A stretch of DNA of 64,000 nt, taken from contig NC_084676.1 of the NCBI RefSeq assembly GCF_028389875.1, forward strand, positions 1,612,001 through 1,676,000, given 5' to 3'. A program made the position numbers and the translations under genes. The notes under the pieces are model-generated. The model ran no database searches. It was not told the origin of the DNA and saw only the letters and a program-made list of their open reading frames with translations. Shown in pieces: positions 7,890-18,573 of this stretch. Positions within the stretch are counted from its first letter, which is position 1. Each line of letters starts with the position of its first letter. This stretch comes from Rhea pennata (taxonomy: Eukaryota; Chordata; Aves; Rheiformes; Rheidae).

Positions 7890-10331
7890 ATGTGGCCGCG
7901 AGAGAGGCGCCGGGACCGCCGAGGGCGAGCGCTGCTGTGGTGCGCCTGGGTGGCGGCGTGGGAGCTGGCGCGGGGGCAGCTGCGCTACTCGGTGCCCGAG
8001 GAGATGCAGAAGGGCTCTTTCGTGGGCGACGTGGCCAAGGACCTGGCGCTGGAGCTGGCGGCGCTCCGCGACCGCGGCGCCCGTGTAGTGTCCGAAGGTA
8101 GGAGTCAGTATTTTGCTCTGCATGAGAAGACCGGCCATTTAGTGACGGCGGCACGGATAGACAGAGAGCAGGTCTGCGAAGCCGCGGATGGGTGTGTGCT
8201 GCGCTGTGAGGTGATAGTGGAGGGCGAAATGAAGGTTTATGCCATCGAAGTGGAAATCAGGGACATTAATGACAACGCGCCCAGCTTCCGAGAGGCAGAA
8301 CCGCAAGTGAAAGTGAGCGAAATAACAGCTCCGGGATCACGTTTTCCTCTGGCTGAGGCTCACGACCCGGACAGCCGGAGCAATTCCGTGCAGCGCTACG
8401 AGCTGAGCGGCGACGAGCACTTCTCCCTGGCCGTGCAGACGGCACCCGATGGGGAGGAGCGTCCCGAGCTGGTGCTGGCGAAGGCGCTGGACCGGGAGGA
8501 AAGCGCCTTTCACGACCTGGTGCTCAGGGCGGTGGACGGCGGGGAGCCGGCGCGCACGGGCACGGCGCGGATCCGCGTGGTCGTGCTGGACGCGAACGAC
8601 AACGCGCCGGTGTTCAGCCAGGCGGTGTACACGGTGCGCGTGCGGGAGGACGTGCCCGTGGGCTCCACGCTGCTCACCGTGAGGGCCACCGATGCCGACG
8701 ACGGGCTGAACGGAGAGGTGAAATACTCATTTCAAAAGATTTCAGTGAAAGCATCGGAAATATTCCAACTGGACGCCGAAACGGGAGCGATCACCCTTGT
8801 TAGGAGCCTGGACTTCGAAGAAGGCGATTCCTACGAACTGGAAGTGGAGGCAAAGGACGGTGGGGGCCTTTTCGACACAGCCAAAGTCGTGATCGCGGTG
8901 ACTGACGTGAACGACAACGCGCCCGAGATCTCCGTGCGGTCGCTGGTGAGCGCGGTGTCCGAGGACTCTCCGGCCGGGACGGTGGTGGCCCTGCTGCACG
9001 TGCAGGACCGGGACTCGGGGGCGAACGGGGAGGTGAGGTGCTCGCTGGGCGCGGGGCTGCCGTTCCGCCTGCGGAGCTCGCTGGGCAGCTACTACAGCGT
9101 GGTGACGGCGAGGGAGCTGGACCGCGAGGAGGTGTCGGAGTACAACGTGACGGTGCGAGCGACGGACAGCGGGTCGCCGGCGCTGTGGAGCAGCGCGGTG
9201 CTGCCGCTGCGGGTGCTGGACGTGAACGACAACGCGCCGGTGTTCGCGGAGGCGCGCTACAGCGCCCGGCTGCGCGAGAACAACGCCAAGGGCGCGCTGG
9301 TGCTGCGGGTGCGGGCGGCGGACGCGGACTGGGGGCAGAACGCGCGTGTGCGGTACCGGCTGTGGGAGGGGCAGGTGCGGGGCGCGCCGCTCTCGTCGTA
9401 CGTGTCGGTGCACGCGGAGACGGGCGCGCTGTACGCGCTGCGCTCCTTCGACTACGAGGAGGTGCGCGAGGTGGGGCTGTGGGTGCAGGCGGAGGACGGG
9501 GGCGCGCCGGCGCTGAGCAGCAACGTGTCGGTGCGGCTCTTCATCGTGGACGAGAACGACAACGCGCCGCAGGTGCTGTACCCGCCACCGGCGGCAGCAG
9601 CAGCAGCGGGTCCGGGCTTGGGCTGGACGGGCGTGGAGCTGGCGCCGCGCTCGGCGGAGCCCGGGGCGCTGGTGGCCAAGGTGGTGGCGGTGGACGCGGA
9701 CTCGGGGCAGAACGCGTGGCTCTCCTACGAGCTGGCCAAGGCCACGGAGCCGGGGCTCTTCCGCGTGGGGCTGCACAGCGGCGAGGTGCGCACGGCGCGG
9801 TCCCCGCTGGCGCGCGACGCGCTGCGGCAGAGCCTGGTGGTGGTGGTGAAGGACCACGGGCAGCCGGCGCTGTCGGCCACGGCCACGCTGACGGTGGTGC
9901 TGGCCGAGAGCGTGGCCGAGCTGCTCTCGGAGCTGGGCGGCGCGGCGGCGCCGGGCGAGCCCCCCGGCAGCCTGACGCGCTGGCTGGTGGTGGCCGTGGC
10001 GGCCGTGTGCTGCCTCTTCCTCGCCTTCCTGCTGGCGCTGCTGGCGCTGCACCTGCGGCGCTGGCGCCGCTCACGGCTGCTGGCGGTGGGCGGCGGCGCC
10101 TTGCGCGCCGTCCCGGCCTCGCCCTTCGTGGGCATCGACGGCGTCCGCGCCTTCCTGCACTCCTACTCGCACGAGGTCTCGCTCACGGCCGGCTCGCGCA
10201 AGAGCCAGCTCCGCTCCCCGGGCGCCAGCTGCTCCAACACGCTCACGCCCGCGCCGCCGCCCGACCAGTGCGCTGCGCTGCTGCCCCAGGAGCCCTCGAG
10301 CGCCGCCGACCACAGCGGAGACGCCCTGCTG
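7890..10331 (+). CDS. PCDHGA: Gamma-A-type protocadherin variable exon, copy 1 (814 codons)
   Basis: Variable exon encoding the ectodomain, membrane helix and proximal tail of a gamma-A Pcdh; the exact member number cannot be assigned. Start chosen at ATG 7890, which gives a basic signal peptide (residues 1-29, core LLWCAWVAAWELARG) right before EC1 (QLRYSVPEE). The open frame upstream to 7545 has no domain. EC1 30-133 with CX5C (C96, C102), EC2 134-242, EC3 243-347, EC4 348-452, EC5 453-562, EC6 563 to about 675, membrane helix about 697-721 (VAVAAVCCLFLAFLLALLAL). The tail has GIDGVRAFLHSYSHEVSLTA then GSRKSQL, the gamma-A signature. The exon ends DALL at CTG|GTGAGT in phase 0, the same phase as the first gene, so both could join one constant exon. 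The frame runs 20 codons past the donor to a stop ending at 10391. The protein is identical to copy 2. Confidence 0.95.
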
Positions 10332-10337
10332 GTGAGT
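10332..10337 (+). other. Splice donor of gamma-A copy 1
   Basis: CTG|GTGAGT closes the variable exon. Equivalent donors start at 26222, 42187 and 57937. The acceptor (gamma constant exon 1) is outside the window. Confidence 0.85.
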
Positions 10338-10391
10338 CCCTCGAGCGAGACTGTTACGCGGCTTTTATGCTACGCTGTGGTGCTGCTCTAG

Positions 10392-11614
10392 ACTTCTCCA
10401 GACCCCCGCTTCCCTCTCTGTGCGGGGCTTTCTTTGTGCTGGGAGCCCGCGGGCACCGATACGTTGTTTGCCAACATCTCTTGCTCAGCTGCAACAGAGG
10501 CTGCTCGTTCGTTTGCTCGTTCGTTTTGCTGCGGCGTTACACTTTGTGTGAAGTGCAGGAGATGTGAGTGCGCTTTTGTGTTCGATACTGTTTTTGCCTG
10601 GGGAGTAGCCGTCAACGCTGTGTTAGGAGAAGAGGTGCCTCTCTTGGAAAGAGCACGTGTCCTTTCTAAAAGCAGGACCTTAAACCGTGTCTTTAAGCAG
10701 ATAGATTGTCCGGCGACCCAGTCTTTGCTGTAGGACTGCGCATCTTTTACTTCAGCCTGGCACAGTTTACAGGCTTTGGCATCTGTGTGTTCCATCATAA
10801 CAGTGTGGTGAGCCTGCAGCTGTACCTCCCTTTTGTGTGAGTGTGTGCACGCTGGTGCATCGTGTGGAGAAATGGTGCGAGCAGCTGCAGTTTGGATGGT
10901 GAGAATTTGAACATTATGAGGTTCAAAGACAATCTTACAAGTTATAAAAGTGTTGAGGGGAGTGGTGGGGGAGCTCTGCTGAGGGACTGCTGAAGGGTTA
11001 GTGGTTGGCTTCATTCCCCTTCTGCCTGGGAAGGCCTCCTGTCTCCCTCTTATCTACTAGATACCTTTATCTGTACCTTTATTTGTACGGGCTGTGAGTG
11101 TTTTAATCTAAATTATTATGCCGTGATTCCCTCATTTCTGGAGGTTTCAAATGACAGCCGTGTTGGTTACCATGACCTGAAGCTAAGCCTCAGTGTACCT
11201 GATAATGGGCTGGAACTGCATGACAGGAGGAGCAGTTTGCATATCTACTGTAAAAGCTGAAAGCCACGGAAAGCATGTTGGCTTAACGTGTCTCAGCGTT
11301 AAACACTCTTGCTTGTGGCATAGGTAGGGCCAAAAGCCAGACACCTATGCATCACGGAAAGTATGTGCAGGCAGTGCAAGGAGAGGGGCAGGCTGGATTA
11401 GGAAGAGGAAGGTAGGTGGGTGAGCAGTGCAGTTGGCTGGGAATGCTTGGATTGAACATTTTGCACCAAGGCCTGTGACAGTTGTGCTCAGACCCTGTTA
11501 TTGCTACCCTTAAAGGTGGCAAAAGTCCTCTGAGGAGTGTGTCTTCAGGCAATAACTCCGTGTTTATGGAAGGGCTGCATGCTAGAATGCCTAACAATGT
11601 GTGTGGGAAATCTT
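10392..11614. other. Intronic/intergenic spacer, units 1-type
   Basis: Low-GC non-coding DNA after the gamma-A exon. No gene or known repeat is seen. Compared with units 3 and 4 it lacks about 85 bases near 11026, has a private G/A-rich stretch near 11355-11450, and lacks about 276 bases just before the CR1. Confidence 0.5.
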
Positions 11615-14118
11615 AATGCATGCAGCATGGGGAACAAACAGGGGGAGCTGGAGATCTGTGTGCAATCTCAGGGCCGTGATCTCATTGCAGTCATGGAGAC
11701 GTGGTGGGATAGCTCACATGACTGGAATGTTGCCATGGATGGGTATGTGCTTTTCAGGAGAGACAGGCCAGGAAGGCAAGGTGGTGGAGTTGCTCTTTAT
11801 GTGAGAGAGCAACTCAAATGCATCGAGCTCTGCCTAGGCGGGGAGGAGGAGGAGGCATTTGAGGGCTTATGGGTGAAGATCAAAGGGCAGGCTAGCATGG
11901 GGGACACTGTTGTGGGAGTCTACTGCAGGCCACCTGACCAGGCAGAGAAAGTTGATGAGGCCTTCTGTAGACAGCTGGAGGCAGTCTCACAATCACAGGC
12001 CCTGGTTCTTGTGGGGGACTTCAACCACCCTGACATCTGCTGGAAGGACTACACAGCAAGGCACAAACAGTCCAGGAGGCTCCTGCAGAGCATTGATGAT
12101 CACCTCTCGTCACAAATGGTGGAGGAGCGTACGAGGAAGGGTGTCCTGCTGGACCTTGTCCTTACCAACAGAGAGGGACTAGTCAGAGGTGTGAAGGTTG
12201 GGGGCAGCCTTGGCTGCAGTGACCGTGAGATGGTGGAGTTCAGAATGCAGCAGGAAAGAACTAAGGCAACAAGCAGGATTGGAACCCTGGACTTCAGGAG
12301 AGTGGACTTTGGGCTTTTCAGAGACATAATTGGTGGAGTCTCGTGAGTTAAGGCCCTAGAAGGAAGGGGGCTCCAGGAGAGCTGGCAAGTATTCAAGCAT
12401 CACTTCTTCCAAGCTCAAGAGCGGTGCATCCCTATGAGTAAGAAGTGCAGCCAAAGGGGCAGGAGACCTGCATGGGTGAGCAAGGAGCTCTTGGCCAAAT
12501 TCAGACAGAAGAAGAAAACACACAGACTGTGGAAGAGCGGACAGGCTCCTTGGGAGAATTATAGGACTGCAGTCAGAGTATGTAGAGATGTAGTGAGGAA
12601 GGCTAAGGCCCAGTTGGAGTTGAGTCTTGAAAGGGATGTCAAGGACAATAGGAAGGGCTTCTTCAAATACAGCAGCAGCAAGAGGAGGACTAGGGAAAAT
12701 GTGGGCCCGCTACTGAATGGGGCAGGGGCCCTGTTGAAAAGGAATAGGGAGAAGGCAGAGTTACTGAATGCCTTCTTTGCTTCAGTCTTCACTGCTAAAG
12801 ACAGCCCTCCTGATTCCTGCAGCCTGGACATGAGGGAGAAAGTCTGGAGAAGGGAAGACTTTCCTTTGGTTGAGGAGGATAGGATTAGAGACCTTCTGGG
12901 CAGGCTAGATATCCAGAGATCCATTGGCCCACAGGTGCGTGGGATGCACGCATGGGTACTGAGGGAGCTGGCGGATGTTGTTGCCAAGCCGCTCTCCATC
13001 ATCTTTGAAAGGTCCTGGAGAACTGGAGAGGTTCCTGAGGACTGGAAGACAGCCAATGTCACTCTAGTCTTCAAGAAGGGCAAGGAGGAGGACCCAGACA
13101 ACTATAGGCCAGTCAGCCTCACCTCCATCCCTGGAAAGGTGATGGAACAGCTCATTCTAGATGTCATCTGCAGACATACAGAGGAAAAGAAGGTGATCGG
13201 GAGTAGTCAGCATGGATTCACCAAGGGGAAATCCTGCTTAACCAATCTGATAACCTTCTATGATGGAATGACTGGCTGGTTAGATGAGGGGAGAGCAGTG
13301 CACATTGTGTACCTTGACTTCAGCAAGGCTTTCGACGCTGTCTCCCATACTGTCCTCCTAGAAAAGCTCAGGAAGTGTGGGTTAGACGAGTGGACAGTGA
13401 GGTGGATTAAGAACTGGCTGAAAGGCAGAGCTCAGAGGGTTGTCATCAGTGGTGTGGAGTCTAGTTGGAGGCCTGTGGCTAGTGGCGTCCCCCAGGGCTC
13501 AGTTCTGTGTCCCATCCTGTTCAACTTTTTCATCAATGATCTGGATGAGGGGACAGAGTGCCTCCTCAGCAAGTTTGTGGATGATACCAAGCTGGGAGGA
13601 GTGGCCGACACACCTGAGGGCTGTGCTGCCATTCAGAGAGACCTGGACAGGCTGGAGAGTTGGGCAGAGGGGAACCTCCTGAGGTTCAACAAGGGCAAGT
13701 GCAGAGTCCTGCACCTAGGGAGAAATAACCCTAGGCACCAGTACAAGCTGGGGGCTCACCTTCTGGAGAGCAGCTCTGCAGAGAAAGACCTGGGAGTGCT
13801 GGTGGACGACAGATTGACCATGAGCCAGCAATGTGCCCTTGTGGCCAAGAAGGCCAATGGTATCCTGGGCTGCATTAGGAAGAGTGCTGCCAGCAGGTCG
13901 AGGGAGATGATCCTGCCCCTCTACTCAGCCCTGGGGAGGCCTCATCTCAAGTACTGTGTCCAGTTGTGGGCTCCCCAGGACAAGGGAGACATGGAGCTGC
14001 TGGAGAGAGTCCAGCGTAGGGCTACAAAGATGATCAGAGGGCTGGAGCATCTGCCCTACGAGGAAAGGCTGCGCAAGCTGGGCCTCCTCAGCCTGGGGAA
14101 GAGAAGACTGAGGGGGGG
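11615..14118 (+). pseudogene. CR1 ORF2 (endonuclease-reverse transcriptase), unit 1
   Basis: Apurinic-type endonuclease part: METWWDSS with the catalytic Glu, GGGVALYVRE, VGVYCRPPDQ, VGDFNHPDICW, LDLVLTN. Reverse transcriptase part: [32 protein letters not shown] (motif A), [13 protein letters not shown] (motif B), FVDDTKL (motif C). Damage: a TGA at 12344-12346 before VKALEGRG, where the family usually has Trp; GCSDREMVEF where the family has a catalytic SDH; and a frameshift at the G run 14112-14118, after which the normal C-terminus (KHRKFRLNMRGNFFTVRVTE) reads in another frame. It therefore cannot make active enzyme. Confidence 0.88.
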
Positions 14119-14444
14119 ATCTTATCAATGTGTACAAGTTCCTGAAGGGAGGGTGTCAAGGGGATGGGGACAAAATCCTGTGACAGGACAAGAGGCAATG
14201 GGCAGAAATTGAAGCACAGGAAGTTCCGCCTGAACATGAGGGGGAACTTCTTCACTGTGAGAGTGACAGAGCACTGGACCAGGTTGCCTAGAGAGGTTGT
14301 GGAATCTCCTTCTCTGGAGATCTTCAAGGCCCGCCTGGATGCAGCCCTGTCTACCATGCTCTGGGTGACCCTGCTGAGTGGGGAGGTTGGACTAGATGAT
14401 CTCCAGAGGTCCCTTCCAACCTCACTGATTCTAGGATTCTATGA
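11615..14444 (+). mobile_element. CR1 LINE, 5'-truncated, unit 1
   Basis: Begins near the start of the ORF2 endonuclease (NACSMGNKQGELE) and runs to the CR1 3' terminus, with CCAGAGGTCCCTTCCAACCT followed by GATTCTAGGATTCTATGA. ORF1 and the 5' UTR are missing. Its left end was trimmed further by the deletion that distinguishes units 1 and 2 from 3 and 4. All four copies share the same disabling changes, so the element was multiplied by unit duplication, not by retrotransposition. Confidence 0.93.
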
Positions 14445-15395
14445 TTTACACTTATGGCTTCACAGGCATAGAGGTGGAGCAGGCCACCTAGCATAAAATG
14501 TGTGGGAGCTCATGCAAGTCTCTGGAAATGAGGGAAAGGGCTCTCCCCTTCTGTGTAAGCCAAAGCAATCATTTGGGGCCTAGCTTGCAACCGGAGGCCT
14601 CACTGGCTTGCAGGGGCTCTGGGGGTGAATTTTCAAGGCAGACTTGTGGGAAAACAGCTGTGAATTACCGTAGTGAAGCACTTGCCTCACTGGGGTCCCC
14701 TGCAGGCATTGGCTGTGTACATTGATAACCAAAACGGAATGAGAAATCTGAGGTGCTGCTTTGTGAGGAGGAACTTGGGGAGAACACTTGCATATGCCAC
14801 CACCAATTGCTTACTCCAAAAGGTAAGTGGGAGGTTAACAGGCATGACTGCCTACCCTCTGGCACCTCTGATACCCCTCTTTACAGCTGGCCGCACACTA
14901 ACACAGTATGGTCTGGTGCAGAGTGCTTCTGGCAAAGAAGCACGTGGCTTCCTCTTGGTGTGGCGTCCTGCATTCCATCCCGGGGCTGCAACTAGGCCTT
15001 CTCCAACGGCAGAAGGAAGGCCACAGTTGCTGGCAGGCATACTTTGAGCACACGAGCAGTGTGTTAAAATGTGAGATCGTTGTTATGGTGGGCCTCGAGC
15101 TGCAGAGATTTCAGCCAAGCCCACCTCAACGGCTTTATGGACAGAACCAGAGTCAGTGTCAGGCTGTGCTCAGAACCTGCTGTGTTTTGCACCTGCCTTT
15201 TCTCTGCCAACCAGGTACAGAGGTAGAGGGAAGGAGCAAGTTTAAGGAGCGGTTCAGTTATATTGGTATGGTATCATGTGTGTTATCCCTGGTGCCCAGC
15301 TTTCTCAGTCAGCATTACTTGTCGCTTTTGCTCTAAGCAGCAGCTCATTAGGGTTCCTCACACACAAATACAATGGGTGCACATGGTCTTGTTCC
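14445..15395 (+). repeat. Repeat A1, right part, unit 1
   Basis: About 950 bases clearly related to 16681-17455, for example CTGCAGAG followed by TTCA, then TTTATGGACAGAA, then CTTTTCTCTGCCAACCAGGT, then GGAGCAAG. The copies are well diverged, so this is an older direct duplication inside the unit. Family not recognised; no protein coding seen. Confidence 0.75.
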
Positions 15396-16419
15396 TGCCG
15401 GCTAACTGCTGAATTATTTTGGCCGTGTTAGGGTTGGCATGGAGCGTGGGGCATGTGCGTGTACTTTGCTTTTGCACTGCCTTTAGCTTGGGCCAGGTAT
15501 TCAACGAATGTGCTGGGTCGTAACTCATTTCATTGCCTTTTGCTTAGGATTCAGGTATTCCTGTGAATGTTAGCTTTGGGGGAGAGATATACGATCTTGT
15601 TAGTGGCGCATCTTGCACCTTCTTCAGGAGATGTGCTTGAGAAGGATGAGGCTGTCTTTAAGCAGAGACTTCAGTGACCTAGCTGCCCATCGTTCACATA
15701 CTTCCAAACCTGTGGGTTTCCTCCTAAGAACAAGTTGGGCAGGTGAATGTCCCCATAGGTCGATGTTGTGATTCTGATGCGTGTCACAAAGAAATGGTTT
15801 GTCCGGCTGGTCCTTTAATGATATACATTTACAACATATGAGGGCCAAAGACCACCACACATGTTGTAAAGGGTTGTAAAGAGATGAGACTCGAGTGGAC
15901 TGTGCATGAGGAGCTACTGGGGGACGCCATGAGATGTGTGGAGGAGAGCATGTGAATGCTGTCTAATTAAAAGTGGAGGTGAATGGACATCTTAGGGGTT
16001 TTTGGTTACTTTAGGAAGTAACTGGGTAGTACATCTGGTAACTCTGCTGACTTTGACAAGGCGGGGCTACAAAAGGGCCATGTTGATGGCTGAGCACTTT
16101 CCTACCTTGTTGCCCGGTGCATTTTTAGGCAAATAGAAGAACTGATCTTGTGTAGGCACAGGGCAGGTGAAAGAGTTTGCAGTAACGTGAAAGTTCTAAT
16201 TGTCTTAGTATATTTGGCACGCAGTTGTCATTGTATGCAAGTTTGTTGTTCGTTTTTGCCTTAATTACGCTGGGGAGCTGTGGCTCTGGTCTGTGTTGTG
16301 AGGTTTGTGAGGAGCCTCCTTTCATGTTTGTGACTTACTCGATACCATTCTTCTGTGCCTCTTACAAGCGACATAGTCCAAAATAATAACCTATGGCTCC
16401 ATCATGTCGGTATGTTTCC
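15396..16419. other. Non-coding spacer between A1 and A2, unit 1
   Basis: AT-richer DNA with no gene, tRNA or known repeat that I can recognise. Confidence 0.5.
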
Positions 16420-17455
16420 TGCTCTTTCCTTTTCTTTTTTGGAATTGAGCTTTGGATTGAGCTTCAAGCCTTGCTTGCTCCAAGTCTTCCTACTTCATGC
16501 TTGTGGAGTGGGCCTTTGTTCTTGGACCTGCCAGGGTTGTTTTGCAGCAAACACTTAATTGCCTGGACAAGCTGCCAACGACCTGAAGGCAGAATTTTAT
16601 GGAAGAGGAAAATGGAGCAGAGAAGCTCCATCAGGATCTCTCATAACACTGACATTCAGAGGCCTCCTATATGACATTCACACTTATGCCCTCACAGGCG
16701 CAGGAGAGGAGCAGGCCACGTAGCACCAGAACTCGTGGGAGCTGAGGAACATTTCTGAAAAGGAACATCCCCCACGCCCTCCCCTATAGACCACAGCAAG
16801 AAATCAGGGTCTAGCATGCAACTTGGGGCCTCCCTGACTTCCAGGTGCCTGGGGAGTGCTTTCTAAGGCAGAGGTGTGGCAAAGCAACTGTGAAAAGGCA
16901 TTGCATCTGGCAATGTGCTAACACAGTACCACGCGGTGCCGAGTGCTTCTGGCAACTACCAGCTACTCCTGGGCTCTTCTTACCTCTCAGAGGATTTAGA
17001 GGCACAGCCCGAGCCTGCCTCTCAGGGTGCCATCCCGCATTGCAGTCCAGGGCTGGAAGCAGGCCTTCTCCAACAGCAGAAGGAAGGCCACAGCTGCAGG
17101 CAGGAATACTTTCAGCCTGGGCTGGCCAGAGAGAAGGACTTTTGCTTGGAAGCTCCCCAAAGCATACAGAGTCTCTAGCCAAACAGTGAGAGATGGTTGA
17201 GATGGCAGACCTCGAGCTGCAGAGAGTTCAACCAAGTTCAACCACCCCAGCAGCTTTATGGACAGAATGGCAGGCTGTGCTCCGGGCAAAGATCCTGCTC
17301 TGTTTTGTACTTGCCTTTTCTCTGCCAACCAGGTGTGGAAGAACAGAAAAGGAGCAAGCTTAATAAGCAGCTCAGTAAGGTTAGGAGGGAGTCACACATG
17401 TTGCCTTCGGGGTCCATAATTCTCAAACAAATACGATTTGCTCTTTCGTCTTGAT
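16420..17455 (+). repeat. Repeat A2, unit 1 (uninterrupted copy)
   Basis: Related to A1. Its left part (GTGGAGTGGGCCTTTGTTCTT, GGGTTGTTTTGCAG, CAGAGAAGCTC) matches the sequence left of the CR1 in units 3 and 4, and its right part matches the sequence right of the CR1. It therefore preserves the arrangement before CR1 insertion. Confidence 0.75.
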
Positions 17456-18110
17456 GAACAAAACGCAGAACAACCCCCTGACACATACGTGAGCAAACAG
17501 GTGAACCTCGGACACGGTGGAAAGTGTTCACAGGCCTGCCAGAAAAGCATGGAGCAGAGCCTGCAAATGAGAAAGAGCAACAGTCTGGTCTTCCAAGATT
17601 TCCTACCTCCTCTCTCCTTTCCTTGCCACTAAGCACCGGGCTTTTCCAGAATTCAGGCAGCTTGCCTGAAGTAGAGGCAGAAAAGTGCGCCTTCCCACTC
17701 ACCTTTCCGGACTGGGCATATGTTCCATGCCGCACAGAAGCAAGCTCAGTCATCACCCTGTCGCACATAGGTCGAGGCGCCGGGGCTGCCGCAGGCTCCT
17801 GCGGGGCGGCTGCTCGTTCGCGCAGCGCCGGGCGGGCGGCACAGGCACAGGCACAAAGCCCCGCGGGGAGGGCGGCAACGACGGAGCGGCAGGCGGGAGA
17901 GGCGGCGAGCGGTGCAGTCCACTCGTCCCCGCCGCCACTCTCACCCTACTGGAGGACAGTATGCGAGGACTAAGCCAGGCGCGGCGAGGGACTCTTCGCG
18001 CAGAGGAAGGAGAGCAGCCAGCCGATCGGCGGAGATCAGCAGCAGCTGGGGCGGCCCCGGGATCGCTGCCCCGCGCCGGGGTCCCGGCACAGCCAGAAGC
18101 GCTCGGCGGG
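17456..18110. other. Spacer rising into a CpG-rich promoter-like region, end of unit 1
   Basis: The left half has no recognised content. From about 17,765 the DNA is CpG-dense (TCGAGGCGCCGGGGCTGCC and similar) and looks like the CpG-island promoter of the decayed Pcdh that follows. About 427 bases here (17,491-17,917) are absent before units 4 and 5. Confidence 0.5.
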
Positions 18111-18446
18111 GCTAGGGCAGCGCTGCTGTGCGCTTGGCTGCTCTCCTCGGGCTGCCGGGCGGCGCCGGAGCGGCTGCTCAGCTACCGCCTCACTGACATC
18201 GCGTCCTTCCCGCCCACCGCGCCTGCGTGGCGGAGAACAACGCGGCGGGCGCGGCGGTGCTGCGCGTCCGCACGCGGGACGCGGACGCGGGCGCCAACGG
18301 GCGCGTGAGCTACTGGCTGGCGGGCGGCAGCGCGGGCGAGGCGGCGGCGTCGGCGCCCTACGTGTCGGTGGAGGCGCGGAGCGGCGCGCTGTACACGCAG
18401 CGCTCCTTCGACTAGGAGCAGTGCCGCGAGTTCGGGTGCTCTGCCA
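18111..18446 (+). pseudogene. Protocadherin remnant, unit 2 (signal peptide-like part joined to EC5)
   Basis: Starts with a signal-peptide-like stretch (ALLCAWLLSSGCRAAPERLL, then SYRL) of the kind that precedes EC1, then changes frame into the EC5 fragment (CVAENNAAGAAVLRVRTRDA), ending at the same TAG after RSFD (18413-18415). This suggests a former Pcdh exon that lost EC1 to EC4 and everything after EC5. The part crossing the unit boundary was assigned here for readability. Confidence 0.7.
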
Positions 18447-18451
18447 CGGAG

Positions 18452-18573
18452 CCTTCTCCTTCTCTTCCTTCTCCTTCTTTCTCCTTCTCATTTTTCCCTT
18501 TCCCTTTTGGGTTCCCTTTCCAATTCACCTTTCCCTTTTCCCCTTGCCCTGCCCCTGCCCTTTTTCCTTCTCC
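18452..18573 (+). repeat. Polypyrimidine tract, unit 2
   Basis: Same CT-rich tract as at 2597-2718, with no length change. Confidence 0.85.

Larger units (their letters stand above)
2346..18197 (+). repeat. Tandem unit 1 (15,852 bp)
   Basis: First of four head-to-tail copies. The left limit is where similarity to the starts of units 2, 3 and 4 begins (ATCGCGT, shortly before GTGGCGGAGAAC). The part from about 6.1 kb onward matches unit 2 at a constant offset of 15,890. The part before that differs from unit 2 at scattered sites. Confidence 0.85.

Noticed and set aside
8742-10052. Long open reading frame (436 codons) on the minus strand across gamma-A, and similar ones in the other Pcdh exons
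   Set aside because: It is a shadow of GC-rich codon use on the + strand, low complexity (Arg/His/Gln), without any domain.
9038-10567. Second + strand frame of 509 codons over the gamma-A exon
   Set aside because: Ala/Gly/Arg-rich frame overlapping a clear cadherin gene; no domain and no start context.
11537-11614. Start of the CR1 endonuclease frame upstream of the element
   Set aside because: The frame is open by chance into host flank; CR1 similarity starts only near 11615.
14897-15337. Short reading frames over repeat A1 such as the 142-codon frame
   Set aside because: They recur only because the unit is duplicated, have no domain, and are not shared with the diverged copy A2.
18111-18446. 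Reading the remnant as a small functional secreted protein
   Set aside because: The signal-like part and the EC5 part are in different frames and the EC5 part stops within the domain.
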